Origin: Arcicella gelida
GTDB taxonomy: Bacteria; Bacteroidota; Bacteroidia; Cytophagales; Spirosomataceae
Assembly: GCF_034931025.1 (NCBI RefSeq)
Contig: NZ_JAYGIL010000008.1
Location: forward strand, 1 to 64,000
Length of the DNA: 64,000 nt
Reading direction: 5' to 3'
Positions 42,803-51,595 of this stretch are shown here, piece by piece. The notes below the pieces were generated by a model. That model was not told the origin of the DNA. It worked only from the letters and a program-made list of their open reading frames with translations, and ran no database searches. The translations under genes were made by a program, and so were the position numbers. Numbering within the stretch: position 1 is the first letter of the stretch; every line of letters begins with the position of its first letter.

Positions 42803-43840
42803 TTAAGCATTTAGAAAATCAACACCTACACTTCTGTCGGCTGTCATTATTTCCAAAACATTGGCAGGATACTCAACAGGTAATTTGCTTACTTCATTTA
42901 ACTGATTTAATTCCTCTATCGTAAATACTACATCCACCGATTTTAAATTATCTTTAAGTTGGTGAATTTTAGTTGCACCAATAATTACACTACTTACTAC
43001 AGATTGATATAGCAACCAAGCCAATGCCAATTGAGCAATTGAAACTTGCTTTTGCTCTGCCATTGGTGTAAGCACATCTAACACATTATATGCTCTTTCT
43101 TCATGAAATGGTGGGAATGGAAAACTCTTTAATCTGCCTACATCCTTTTGTCCGTTTCTTTTGTACTTGCCAGTTAGCAAACCACCACTTAAAGGACTCC
43201 AAACCAACATGCCTACTTTTTGGTCTTGTAACATAGGTACGATTTCTCGCTCTATATCTCTTACATCCAATGAATAATTGGCTTGAAGAGAAACAAACCT
43301 ATCTAAATTATTGTACTGGGAATAAGCCAAGCCTTTCATTAATTGCCAAGCAGCAATATTACTTGCACCAAAATACCTGATTTTTCCACTTCTAACCAAA
43401 TCATCTAACGTTTTGATGGTTTCTTCGATAGGTGTTAATGGATCTGCGGTGTGAATTTGGTAGAGGTCAATATAATCCGTTCCTAGTCTTTTTAAGCTGT
43501 CTTCTACTTGTTGAATAATATGCTTTTTTGAAAGACCTCTATCGTTTTCACCTTTACCCATTGAGCCTCTTACTTTTGTAGCCAAAACTAAATCATCTCT
43601 GTTGATAGCAAGATTTTTGATTGCTTGACCAATCATTACTTCCGAAAGCCCATCTGAATAAATGTTTGCGGTATCAATAAAATTAACTCCTGCTTCAGTC
43701 ACAGTTTTAATTTGTTCATCAACAGCATTTTGGTCAAGATTACCCATATAGCCAAAAAAACCTTTTCCACCATAATTCATTGTTCCTAAACACAAAGTTG
43801 AAACCTTCAAGCCTGTATTTCCTAAAATTTTGTACTTCAT
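42803..43840 (-). CDS. Aldo/keto reductase
   Basis: 345 aa. FIDTANIYSDGLSEVMIGQA has the catalytic Asp-Tyr, LATKVRG the Lys, and DYIDLYQIHTADPLTPIEET the His. The C-terminal SVVSSVIIGATKIHQLKDNLKS is the NADPH-binding end. Best fit is the YajO/Tas-like AKR group. It sits directly upstream of an AraC gene; together they may be an aldehyde-responsive pair. Confidence 0.9.
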   Translation of the reverse strand: MKYKILGNTGLKVSTLCLGTMNYGGKGFFGYMGNLDQNAVDEQIKTVTEAGVNFIDTANIYSDGLSEVMIGQAIKNLAINRDDLVLATKVRGSMGKGENDRGLSKKHIIQQVEDSLKRLGTDYIDLYQIHTADPLTPIEETIKTLDDLVRSGKIRYFGASNIAAWQLMKGLAYSQYNNLDRFVSLQANYSLDVRDIEREIVPMLQDQKVGMLVWSPLSGGLLTGKYKRNGQKDVGRLKSFPFPPFHEERAYNVLDVLTPMAEQKQVSIAQLALAWLLYQSVVSSVIIGATKIHQLKDNLKSVDVVFTIEELNQLNEVSKLPVEYPANVLEIMTADRSVGVDFLNA

Positions 43841-43943
43841 CGTTTTATTTAATTGTGAAGTACAAAGGTCGGAAGCTTAAAAAGTTCGGCTGTGTCTAAA
43901 ATGCAGTTTATTGTGTTCAAAATGGAGTTTAGTATCGTTTTAG

Positions 43944-43996
43944 GTATTGGCAAAAGTAAGAGAATCTACGTTCGTCAACTCTGCTTTTGCCAATAC
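43944..43996. terminator. Long-loop hairpin between NTF2-fold gene and AKR
   Basis: GTATTGGCAAAAG (43944-43956) and CTTTTGCCAATAC (43984-43996), 13-bp perfect arms with a 27-nt loop. Possibly the terminator of the NTF2/SDR cassette. The right arm and flank (TTTTGCCAATACTTT) also occur at 18345-18359. Confidence 0.5.
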
Positions 43997-44021
43997 TTTT
44001 TAAGTCGCTAAAACGTAATTA

Positions 44022-44339
44022 TTAAACAATTTTCAGGGTTTGAATTTGTTGATTTTGAATGTCAAACAAATAAGTCAGTACAATAGGACTGCCTGGAAAA
44101 CTTCCAGAAACCTCTGCTTTTAAAGTTTGCACGTTTTCAGAATATTCAAGCGGTTTCATCGTTGCTTGATATTCCTTATTTGTTTTTTCTATCCAATTTT
44201 CTATTTCCTTTCTTCCATTGTGCGTTTTGCCCTCATCAAAAACTCCGGCTGTTTCGGTAAAACAATTTGCATAGGCTGTGCTGTCAAAATTGTTTTGTGC
44301 TTTTACTAAATCTGCGATTACTTTGGGTAAATTATTCAT
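44022..44339 (-). CDS. NTF2-fold protein, cassette copy 2
   Basis: 105 aa: MNNLPKVIADLVKAQNNFDST, then AYANCFTETAGVFDEGKTHNGRKEIENWIEKTNKEYQATMKPLEYS. Same length and order as the copy at 21175-21492. The conserved acidic FDEGKTH segment is in both. It probably acts with the SDR 26 bp upstream. Confidence 0.82.
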   Translation of the reverse strand: MNNLPKVIADLVKAQNNFDSTAYANCFTETAGVFDEGKTHNGRKEIENWIEKTNKEYQATMKPLEYSENVQTLKAEVSGSFPGSPIVLTYLFDIQNQQIQTLKIV

Positions 44340-44365
44340 GATTTGCTTTTGTTTTATGGTTGATT

Positions 44366-45160
44366 TTATATTGTTGGAATTGTTCCGCCGTCGATTACAA
44401 ATTCTGTTCCTGTTAAATAATTGGCTCTCGGCGAAACCAAAAAGCCCACTAATTCGGCAACTTCTTCGGGTTGGGCTGGGCGGCCGAAAGGAATTCCACC
44501 CAGAGCGTCCATTACACTTTTTGTTGCTTGCTCAAAACTTATGTTAGAACTTTCAGCTATTCGCTCCATCATTGCTTTTGAAGCACTGGTATTTATCCAG
44601 CCTGGCGAAACAGCAAGTACACGAACTCCTTTGGGTGCTACTTCGTTTGATAAACTTTTACTGTAATTGACTAAGCCAGCTTTTGCAGCCGCATAAGGCA
44701 AGGTCGAATCGTATAAAGGCAACTTCGCTTGAATAGAGCCGATATGAATGATAACTCCACTTTTTTGAGTAATCATTTCGGGTAAAAAAGCCCTATCTAA
44801 ACGAACAGGTGCTAATAAATTGGTTTGAATAGTTTGTTCCCAATCTTCATCAGTCAAGACAGCAAAGCCACCCCCTTGCGTTTCAGAGCCGCCCAAGTTG
44901 TTGACTAGAATATCTAATCTGCCAAATTTTGCTAAAATTTCTGCTACTACTTTTTCTGTTCCTGCTGGTTTACTTAAATCGGCAGCGATAAAATGTAGTT
45001 TTTCGTTTGCTTCCTCGGGGGCATTCCTAGCGGTAATGATGACACTTGCACCTGCTTTTAAAAGTCGTTCGGCAATGGCTTTCCCAGCACCTTTTGTTCC
45101 GCCTGTTACCAAAGCAACTTTTCCTGATAATTCATTATTGAAATTAAATTCCTGTTCCAT
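44366..45160 (-). CDS. SDR-family oxidoreductase, cassette copy 2
   Basis: 264 aa from ATG 45160 (MEQEFNFNNELSGK); an upstream ATG would add 16 residues within the regulatory region. Motifs: TGGTKGAGKAIAERL, NNLGG, IGSIQA, YAAAKAG and the C-terminal DGGTIPTI. Nearly collinear with copy 1. Under the palindromic operator shared with HxlR. Confidence 0.9.
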   Translation of the reverse strand: MEQEFNFNNELSGKVALVTGGTKGAGKAIAERLLKAGASVIITARNAPEEANEKLHFIAADLSKPAGTEKVVAEILAKFGRLDILVNNLGGSETQGGGFAVLTDEDWEQTIQTNLLAPVRLDRAFLPEMITQKSGVIIHIGSIQAKLPLYDSTLPYAAAKAGLVNYSKSLSNEVAPKGVRVLAVSPGWINTSASKAMMERIAESSNISFEQATKSVMDALGGIPFGRPAQPEEVAELVGFLVSPRANYLTGTEFVIDGGTIPTI

Positions 45161-45205
45161 TGTTTGCTTTTTTTGAGCAAATTTCTGACATACATACACA
45201 TGAAA

Positions 45206-45323
45206 CAATTACGGAAATACGATTCACATAGGGATAAATTTATCCCTTATTGCACAATTTGGAACTGTGGTTTACTTTTGCTTTATGTATGAAAGGAAAA
45301 TTTTACCGAACCTCAATTGCGGT
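45206..45323. repeat. 118-bp segment identical to 22352-22469
   Basis: Same sequence as in cassette 1, covering the operator, the regulator promoter and its first 13 codons. Confidence 0.85.
45230..45247. promoter_or_regulatory. 18-bp palindromic operator candidate (cassette 2)
   Basis: AGGGATAAATTTATCCCT, identical to 22376-22393. TACTTTTG at 45273-45280 is a -7 type element 4 nt before the regulator ATG. Confidence 0.65.
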
Positions 45324-45653
45324 TTGGATTTGATTGGCGAGGTGCTTTACGGCAAATGGAAAATCCGTTTGTTGTGGTTTATCAATGAAGGAAATCAACG
45401 CCCGAGTGAGCTTCAACGCAAAATACCCGATGCTACCCGAAGGGTATTAAATATTCAGTTGAAAGAATTAGAAGAACATGGCTTAGTTTCTAAGATAATA
45501 TATCCTGTAGTTCCACCAAAAGTGGAGTATAGTCTTACTGAATTTGGTCAAACTTTAATTCCAATACTTTCTGCTATGGGTCAGTGGGGTGATACAAATG
45601 AGGCACATTTACGTTCGGTTATTTTAAAACGCATAGATGTTGGAAGTCAGTAG
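45285..45653 (+). CDS. HxlR-family regulator of the SDR/NTF2 cassette
   Basis: 122 aa from ATG 45285, the start shared with the truncated copy; an upstream TTG is less likely. GEVLYGKWKIRLLWFINEGNQRPSELQRKIPDATRRVLNIQLKELEEHGLVSK is the HxlR winged helix; Cys12 is the possible redox sensor. It probably binds the palindrome next to it, and also the identical site in cassette 1. Confidence 0.9.
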   Translation: MYERKILPNLNCGLDLIGEVLYGKWKIRLLWFINEGNQRPSELQRKIPDATRRVLNIQLKELEEHGLVSKIIYPVVPPKVEYSLTEFGQTLIPILSAMGQWGDTNEAHLRSVILKRIDVGSQ

Positions 45654-45733
45654 TTAATAATCGCTATTTTACCATTTATATTTAGACTGAATACTTCTCT
45701 GTCTTATCCTCAGTAATTAAAATCAATATTTAT

Positions 45734-46669
45734 ATGCTCAAGAAAAACCTAATTATTGTACTTTTTTTCTCTCTATTATTGAATAAACTTACAGCTCAGT
45801 CCATCAAAAGTGATGAGAATACCTTTCCTGAAAATCGTATTTTGATAGCTCCAGAAAGTGTATTTAAAATGTTTATTGAAGCTGGAATGGAGCCTTCAAA
45901 CCATGTATTGACATCCCTCGAAAAAGAGAAAGTAGAGCAAGCTTTTGCCATATTACCTCCATTGTATAAAAAAGTACTGAAAGAGCATTTGAAGAGTATT
46001 AGTTTTATGGACAATATGCCCAATACGGCGCTGACTTCGCCCATTGAAACGAGTGACTCTACCAAACAATTTAACATTACTTTTCGAGCGGGAATTCTCA
46101 ACGAAACGATTTCAGAATGGGCAACATGGAAAGAAAAAACCATTTTTAACAATCCAACAAACTCAGGATTTGAAATACTGATAGATGCAGGGAAATTAGA
46201 TGCCATCCAATATGTTTTACTGCATGAGGCTACACATGTTGTAGATGCCATTTTAAACCTTGCTTCACATCCAGACAAAAAAGACTCTTTAGTTGTACAT
46301 ACGACATTTACTAAAAATATATGGAGTAAGATGAATACACCAGTAGCAGAATTTACTAATCCATTACTAGAGAATACACGCTTTAGAAGTGGTAAGGTTC
46401 AACCAATTTCATCAGCCCCAGAAATATATAATGCACTCAAGAAAACCCCGTTTCCATCACTTTATGGAATGGCTTCATGGCATGAAGATATTGCAGAACT
46501 TTTGTCTATTTACCATCTGACCAATAAACTAAAGCAACCTTTCGTGGTTACTGTCAAAGAAAAAGGTAAGATTGTTGCCACATTTGAACCGATGAAGAAT
46601 AAATTAGTAAAAAAGAGAGTAAAACAACTCCGTTTTTTTTACGATAGTGATAAGGTAATTAAGGTATAA
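45734..46669 (+). CDS. Secreted zinc-metalloprotease-like protein
   Basis: 311 aa. Signal peptide MLKKNLIIVLFFSLLLNKLTAQ. The middle contains LLHEATHVVDA (HExxH, His164, Glu165, His168), and WHEDIAELLSIYH at residue 249 offers a Glu as third zinc ligand. This pattern fits a gluzincin-type metallopeptidase, but I cannot name the family. It stands alone, 80 bp after the HxlR gene. Confidence 0.68.
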   Translation: MLKKNLIIVLFFSLLLNKLTAQSIKSDENTFPENRILIAPESVFKMFIEAGMEPSNHVLTSLEKEKVEQAFAILPPLYKKVLKEHLKSISFMDNMPNTALTSPIETSDSTKQFNITFRAGILNETISEWATWKEKTIFNNPTNSGFEILIDAGKLDAIQYVLLHEATHVVDAILNLASHPDKKDSLVVHTTFTKNIWSKMNTPVAEFTNPLLENTRFRSGKVQPISSAPEIYNALKKTPFPSLYGMASWHEDIAELLSIYHLTNKLKQPFVVTVKEKGKIVATFEPMKNKLVKKRVKQLRFFYDSDKVIKV

Positions 46670-46821
46670 AACGTAAAGGTTGCGTTTGTCTGTTGTTTAT
46701 CATCTTACTTTGTTTCCCCTTTAAAAGTTGAATAAATTTCAAGCATTAGCTTAATAATAAAGGTAAAGGCAAAATAATAAAGAAGATTTCATCGAATCGT
46801 TTTTTGACTTTGCTTTTACTG

Positions 46822-46861
46822 GAAATCGCCCTTATGACCGAAACGTCATAAGGGCGATTTC
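46822..46861. terminator. 17-bp perfect hairpin between convergent genes
   Basis: GAAATCGCCCTTATGAC (46822-46838), loop CGAAAC, GTCATAAGGGCGATTTC (46845-46861). A bidirectional terminator between the protease-like gene and the hydrolase; the right arm ends 8 bp before the hydrolase stop. Confidence 0.75.
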
Positions 46862-46868
46862 TGATTTA

Positions 46869-47774
46869 TTATTGGTTGGCAAATTTTTCAAGCTCTTGAT
46901 TGAACTTTGTAGCTTCTTCTACAAACAAGGCGTGTCCACTTTCTTCAAATTTTACGATGTACGAATTTTTTATTCCTTTGTTCAACTCTTCAGCCAAAGG
47001 GAAAGGACAGAGTTTATCTTGTGTTCCATGAAATATGGCTACTGGAATGTTAATTTTTGCCAATACAGGACGCAAGTCGAGGTCAAGCAAGGAATTCATA
47101 GATTGTGTTGTAGCATAAGGAGATGCCTCTAAATTGATACTTTCCAACCATTTTTCAACATTTTTAGAAATATTACCTTCTTTTGCAGGGAAGGCACTTC
47201 CAAAACCAGCAATTAAATCTTGTCGCTGAGTCAGGGTTTGGTTGATTAAATTCGCACCAGCAATTTCAGAAACACCAAATGGAGAGCTATCTCTTTGTTT
47301 CCAAGAAGGGGCAGCAGCACCAAAAAGAGCCAATTTACTTACATGAGCAGCATTGTATTTAGTTATGTAATGAATCACAACTGCACCGCCCATCGAAAAA
47401 CCACCTAAAACTGCATTTTGAATCTTTAATTTTTCTAGTACAATTTTAATATCATCTGAAAATACATCGAAATTATACTTACCATAAGGTTTATCAGATT
47501 TTCCAAAGCCACGTAATGTAATACCAATTACTCTAAATCCTTTTTGAACCAAATATTGATATTGATATTCATACATGGCATCACTCAATGGCCACCCGTG
47601 AATCAAAACGATAGGCTTACCATTGCCGAGGTCAGTTACGTGTAAGCGTACATTTTTTTCTACTTCTATGTACTCTGCTCTCCCTGCCGAAGCTGGCACT
47701 CTTTTGGTTTGAGCGATTAGGCTATTAGTAAAAAGAGAAACTAAAATTACGATTGCTAAAACTGTCTTTTTCAT
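46869..47774 (-). CDS. Secreted alpha/beta-hydrolase
   Basis: 301 aa from ATG 47774 (MKKTVLAIVILVSLFTNSLIAQ, signal peptide). An upstream ATG at 47816 is less likely because it would move the signal peptide inward. IVLIHGWPLSDAMYEYQ, the nucleophile Ser in LGGFSMGGAVV, Asp in FHGTQDKLCPF and His in EESGHALFVEE form the triad. Resembles haloperoxidase/esterase-type hydrolases. An AraC regulator lies 196 bp upstream. Confidence 0.9.
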   Translation of the reverse strand: MKKTVLAIVILVSLFTNSLIAQTKRVPASAGRAEYIEVEKNVRLHVTDLGNGKPIVLIHGWPLSDAMYEYQYQYLVQKGFRVIGITLRGFGKSDKPYGKYNFDVFSDDIKIVLEKLKIQNAVLGGFSMGGAVVIHYITKYNAAHVSKLALFGAAAPSWKQRDSSPFGVSEIAGANLINQTLTQRQDLIAGFGSAFPAKEGNISKNVEKWLESINLEASPYATTQSMNSLLDLDLRPVLAKINIPVAIFHGTQDKLCPFPLAEELNKGIKNSYIVKFEESGHALFVEEATKFNQELEKFANQ

Positions 47775-47914
47775 GTTTGTATTTGTTAGAATTGTTGTTG
47801 TTTTTTGATGATACAAAGTTGGAGCAATTTGTCTTGTGCCTCAATGGACACTTTTCGCTTTTGGTTGTACTTTTTCCCCACTGATAAAAAATTGCTTTTG
47901 ATGTTCACAAAACA

Positions 47915-47943
47915 CAAAAAAAGCATGACCTTTTGAGCCATGC
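47915..47943 (-). terminator. Intrinsic terminator of the AraC gene
   Basis: On the minus strand GCATG (47943-47939) pairs with CATGC (47927-47923), followed by seven Ts. It lies 27 bp after the AraC stop. Confidence 0.6.
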
Positions 47944-47969
47944 CTTGTTGATATTTTTATGTAATTATT

Positions 47970-48800
47970 TTAAAATTGCTTTCGAAAAGATGTTGGAGAT
48001 ATACCCGTATGTTTTGTAAAAAACCTAACGAAATAGGCATCATCTTCATAGTTTAGGCTATAGGCAATCTCTTTGACACTGAGTGTGGTATGTGCCAAAA
48101 GCCTTTTACTTTCAAGGATTATTCTATCTTTGATAATATCGTTTGGTGTATTTTTACTCAGTAAACTGATTTTTTTACTGAGGTTTTTGGGGGTTATAAA
48201 CAGCATGTCAGCATAATCTGCTACGGTATGATGCGTTTTGTAATGTTGCTCTACGAGCTTGCTAAATTTTCTTAAAAACTGTACATCAACGTGCTTACTG
48301 TCGTCGGCCAATTGATGTTGTTGTTTCCAAATCCTAGTTGATTTCAAAATAATGAGTTTCAGTAAGATTCGTAGCATTTCTTCCGTATTAGCATCATCCG
48401 TTATCATTTCTAAACGAATTTCTTCAATGATATTTTTGATATTTACGGATTGGTTGGAGTCTAATTCAATAAAAGGAACTTCAAAAACATTATTGTACAA
48501 GATACCGTCACAAGCAACTTCTTGGTCGTGAAGTTCGATACAATAAAAATCTCGATTGAAATAAATTAAATCGCCATCATTGGGGGCATCACCTAATGGC
48601 TGAATTACCACTTTAGGATTGACAAAAAGTAAAGCATCGGTCTTTAAATGAAACGCTTGAAAATCAACCTTTATCTTGAAATTTGCTGGTAAAAATAAAA
48701 TTTTGATGTGTTCATGAACACCAGAGAGCGAATTATCATTATTATTAATTTCTGATAGTTTGATATTACCAAACTGTTTATAGGTAAATTCTTTGAGCAT
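47970..48800 (-). CDS. AraC-family transcriptional regulator
   Basis: 276 aa. N-terminal cupin-like domain (FHLKTDALLFVNPKVVIQPLG) and C-terminal AraC domain: VADYADMLFITPKNLSKKISLLSKNTPNDII and LSVKEIAYSLNYEDDAYFVRFFTKHTGISPTSFR. Probably controls the hydrolase downstream of it. Confidence 0.88.
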   Translation of the reverse strand: MLKEFTYKQFGNIKLSEINNNDNSLSGVHEHIKILFLPANFKIKVDFQAFHLKTDALLFVNPKVVIQPLGDAPNDGDLIYFNRDFYCIELHDQEVACDGILYNNVFEVPFIELDSNQSVNIKNIIEEIRLEMITDDANTEEMLRILLKLIILKSTRIWKQQHQLADDSKHVDVQFLRKFSKLVEQHYKTHHTVADYADMLFITPKNLSKKISLLSKNTPNDIIKDRIILESKRLLAHTTLSVKEIAYSLNYEDDAYFVRFFTKHTGISPTSFRKQF

Positions 48801-49180
48801 TTGCTGTTTTAGGAGTCGGTTTTGGAGGATTAAAGTTGGATATTATGTACTTTGCTCAAGCACTGATGCAAATTTACGTTATTTATACTAATACAAGTAA
48901 GTTTGGCTCATCGTTTTACTCTCCTGATGGATTACAACAAAATAATTGCATTCCGACTACCGTAGTAACTTTTCACTAAAGAAGTTAAAATGACACAAGG
49001 CTTGTAAAGAATGTAGTAAACAAAATTTATAAAGTACAGGAGAAAGGAAAAGAGTAGGAGAGAAGTCTTGTTGCTGAAATAAAAGAAAGAATTTTACTAA
49101 CAAAGCAGCAGAGTTAATATTAACGAAGAGATTTTATACAATAATGCTAATTTGTAGATTTATACTGTGTAGAAATTTCA
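48801..49180. other. 380-bp region, no gene seen
   Basis: AT-rich, stops in all frames. Should hold the AraC promoter (minus strand). Nothing else supported. Confidence 0.4.
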
Positions 49181-49690
49181 TTAATGAATACCACTCGAGA
49201 CTTCAATTCTTTGGGCATTGATCCATTTTGACTCTTCTGAATATAGAAATAAATACAATAACACCTCCAATATCATTGGGCAAACCAACTCTTCCTAATG
49301 CCGTATTGCCTGCAATCATATCGTTTAAAGCTTGGTTATCTCTGACAGCCCCACCACCAAAATCAGTGGCAATAGCTTTCATGATGGCATAAGCTGCATA
49401 GTTTGGATAGCTAAAACGAGTCAAACCCGAAGAAGTATTGACGATACACACGCCTTCATTAATGAATGGAAGTAATTTTTGAGTAAGGAAAAAGGGGCTT
49501 TCAGATGAGTAGTAGCCATTTCGTCGAAGCCAGCCTCTGTCGTATCTTCAATAGAAGCGTAATAGCCCATTCCTACATTATTGACTAATGAATCAATTTT
49601 AGTTGTGCCAAAGTTTTTGTCCAAAATATCTTTCAATGCTGAAACAAATCCGTCAAATATCGCTGATTCTATTAATAGTGATAAACTGTT
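49181..49690 (-). pseudogene. SDR oxidoreductase, decayed
   Basis: The minus strand carries pieces of one SDR in successive frames: SAIFDGFVSALKDILDKNF, KIDSLVNNVGMGYYASIEDT (NNVG motif), then after a shift near 49490 FLTQKLLPFINEGVCIVNTSSG, NYAAYAIMKAIATDFGGGAVRDN and RVGLPNDIGGVI. After a second shift near 49250 it ends SEESKWINAQRIEVSSG. The cofactor-binding N-terminus is missing and the catalytic Tyr-x3-Lys motif is altered (YAIMKA). At least two frameshifts plus a 5' truncation. Confidence 0.8.
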
Positions 49691-49697
49691 CTTTTAA

Positions 49698-50294
49698 TAA
49701 AAGACAAAATCACTCCAAATATGAAATGTCCATTTGTATTTAATAAGCTAAAAATGCCATTACTTAGCCAAAAATAACAACTGTAGTACACTAGAATCCG
49801 AAAATTTCACATCGGGGAAATATCAATGCAAAAGAAATAGTCACTTAGATATATTTAAAGAATAGCTATGTTGTAGCCTTATTCTTTATTTAACATAATT
49901 ATATATCAAATAAATCATCCAATAATCAAACCAATAAAATAATTAGAGAAAGACTTATTGCATCATATCATCTAAGCTAACGTCCCTTGTTCTAATACCT
50001 TCATTTTGTTAATTTATCAAAATGAAGGTATCTTTAATTTACTTATTAGATACTCTATCATCTTTCCCTTATGCCATTTCTACAGAAACTATATAGGGTA
50101 TGGTACCCTAACAATTGTATTTTTTGGGGTAAAAGCTTTTCAAGAGAGTGTCATAATTCTTATAATTCCAGAATAGTCTATTCGAGATTTAAAAACATAA
50201 AATTGGCTTAATATCTCATATTTTATATTAAAAATGTAAGTTCATTTTAGTACTGTTATAATCATAAAGTATAAAGTGTTGTTGACATTTTTCA
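49698..50294. other. 600-bp intergenic region downstream of the lanthipeptide operon
   Basis: No coding frame. Contains the hairpin at 49995-50031. Confidence 0.4.
49995..50031 (-). terminator. 14-bp perfect hairpin, possible operon terminator
   Basis: ATACCTTCATTTTG (49995-50008) and CAAAATGAAGGTAT (50018-50031), loop of 9 nt. It lies 264 bp after the HlyD stop, so it could end the lanthipeptide transcript. Confidence 0.5.
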
Positions 50295-51593
50295 TTAAAT
50301 TCCAGCAGTATCATTATAGACCAGATTTATTTTTTTTAGTAATCTCTCTGTTAAGCTAGTATTATCAGTAATGATATTAGCAACGCCATTCATTTGGGGT
50401 TTAAAGGGAATATCTTTATTTAAAGAACTTCTTAAACCATTCTTTAGACTTATTTGAACAGTATAAGAGTTTTGATTGGTGGCAGAAAAAATTTTGGAGA
50501 CAATACCTGTTATCTTTCCAAAGTCATTAGCAGCATAACTATCAAGTGAAATCAATACTTTTTGCCCATTTTTTAATTTCCCAGAGTTAAGAGATGACAT
50601 AGTAATTAATCCTATATAAGTTGTTTGTTCTGGAACAATTAAAAATAAAGGGTCACCTGCTTTAACAAATTGGTCGTCCGTCAAATTCTGTAAAAATTTA
50701 AGACGTCCGTTTGAGTATGCTTTGATAGAGTAATTTTTTTGCCAATTAATAATGGCATTTGTTAAATTGCTCTTTTTTTGGAAAATACTCTGTTCTAATA
50801 ATTTTGTTTTGGTTCTAACTTCGTTGTTTAGCTCTAATTTTTGGCGTTTTAAATCTGTAATAGCAACATTAGTCTGGATAATATTCTTTTTTAGTGTAAT
50901 AAAATCTTGTTGTTTTCTACTTAACTCATCTTGTTTCTCTTGAAATTCTAAAGGAGGAATAACTTTATCGTCAAATAGTTTTTTAAAAATGCCATTTTTT
51001 TTCAGTGCATTGTCAATATCCTTTTCAGCCATTTTTAAAACCTCATGATTAATGCTCAATAAGTCTGATTGATTTTTAAGCTGACTTTCTATACTTTTGA
51101 TTTTTTCGTTATAAAATGGGTTTAGGGTTAATTCTTGATATTGTTTTAAATCTGTTATGAGTTGAGAATATTCATTTTGCAAATCGCCTAAATGTAAGGA
51201 ATCTTGGAATTTTGATAAATTAATGTGAAGTTCATTCGATTTTAACTCAATAGAGTTTAATGCTTTTTTTAAAGTAAGTACATCTAAATTATTAGCGGGG
51301 CTTTCGACTGTTGCTATAATATCTCCGATATGTACAGAAGCCTCATCTTTAATTGATATTCTTTCTAAACGTCCAGATACTTTATTTACGATAGTAACTG
51401 TTGGGTTTAAGGTCGTGATGGTTACTTGGCCTGTTAATGTTTCGGGATATTTTATAATTGATGCCAATATAAAAAAGATGATGATAATAAGGAAAATTAC
51501 ACTAATCCCCCATTTTATAAGCCATGTAGGAGTATAAGACATAAAATCAATTATCTCTTCAGAACGAATCTCGATATCTTTTTCTCGTGTCAT
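50295..51593 (-). CDS. HlyD-family secretion adaptor of the lanthipeptide exporter
   Basis: 432 aa. Cytoplasmic N-terminus, one transmembrane helix (GISVIFLIIIIFFILASIIKY, about residues 29-49), a biotinyl-lipoyl-like segment (GRLERISIKDEASVHIGDIIATVES), a long coiled coil (~95-280) and a second lipoyl half with FVKAGDPLFLIVPEQTTYIGLI. It links the inner-membrane ABC exporter to an outer-membrane channel. Starts 2 bp after the ABC gene. Confidence 0.9.
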   Translation of the reverse strand: MTREKDIEIRSEEIIDFMSYTPTWLIKWGISVIFLIIIIFFILASIIKYPETLTGQVTITTLNPTVTIVNKVSGRLERISIKDEASVHIGDIIATVESPANNLDVLTLKKALNSIELKSNELHINLSKFQDSLHLGDLQNEYSQLITDLKQYQELTLNPFYNEKIKSIESQLKNQSDLLSINHEVLKMAEKDIDNALKKNGIFKKLFDDKVIPPLEFQEKQDELSRKQQDFITLKKNIIQTNVAITDLKRQKLELNNEVRTKTKLLEQSIFQKKSNLTNAIINWQKNYSIKAYSNGRLKFLQNLTDDQFVKAGDPLFLIVPEQTTYIGLITMSSLNSGKLKNGQKVLISLDSYAANDFGKITGIVSKIFSATNQNSYTVQISLKNGLRSSLNKDIPFKPQMNGVANIITDNTSLTERLLKKINLVYNDTAGI

Positions 51594-51595
51594 TT

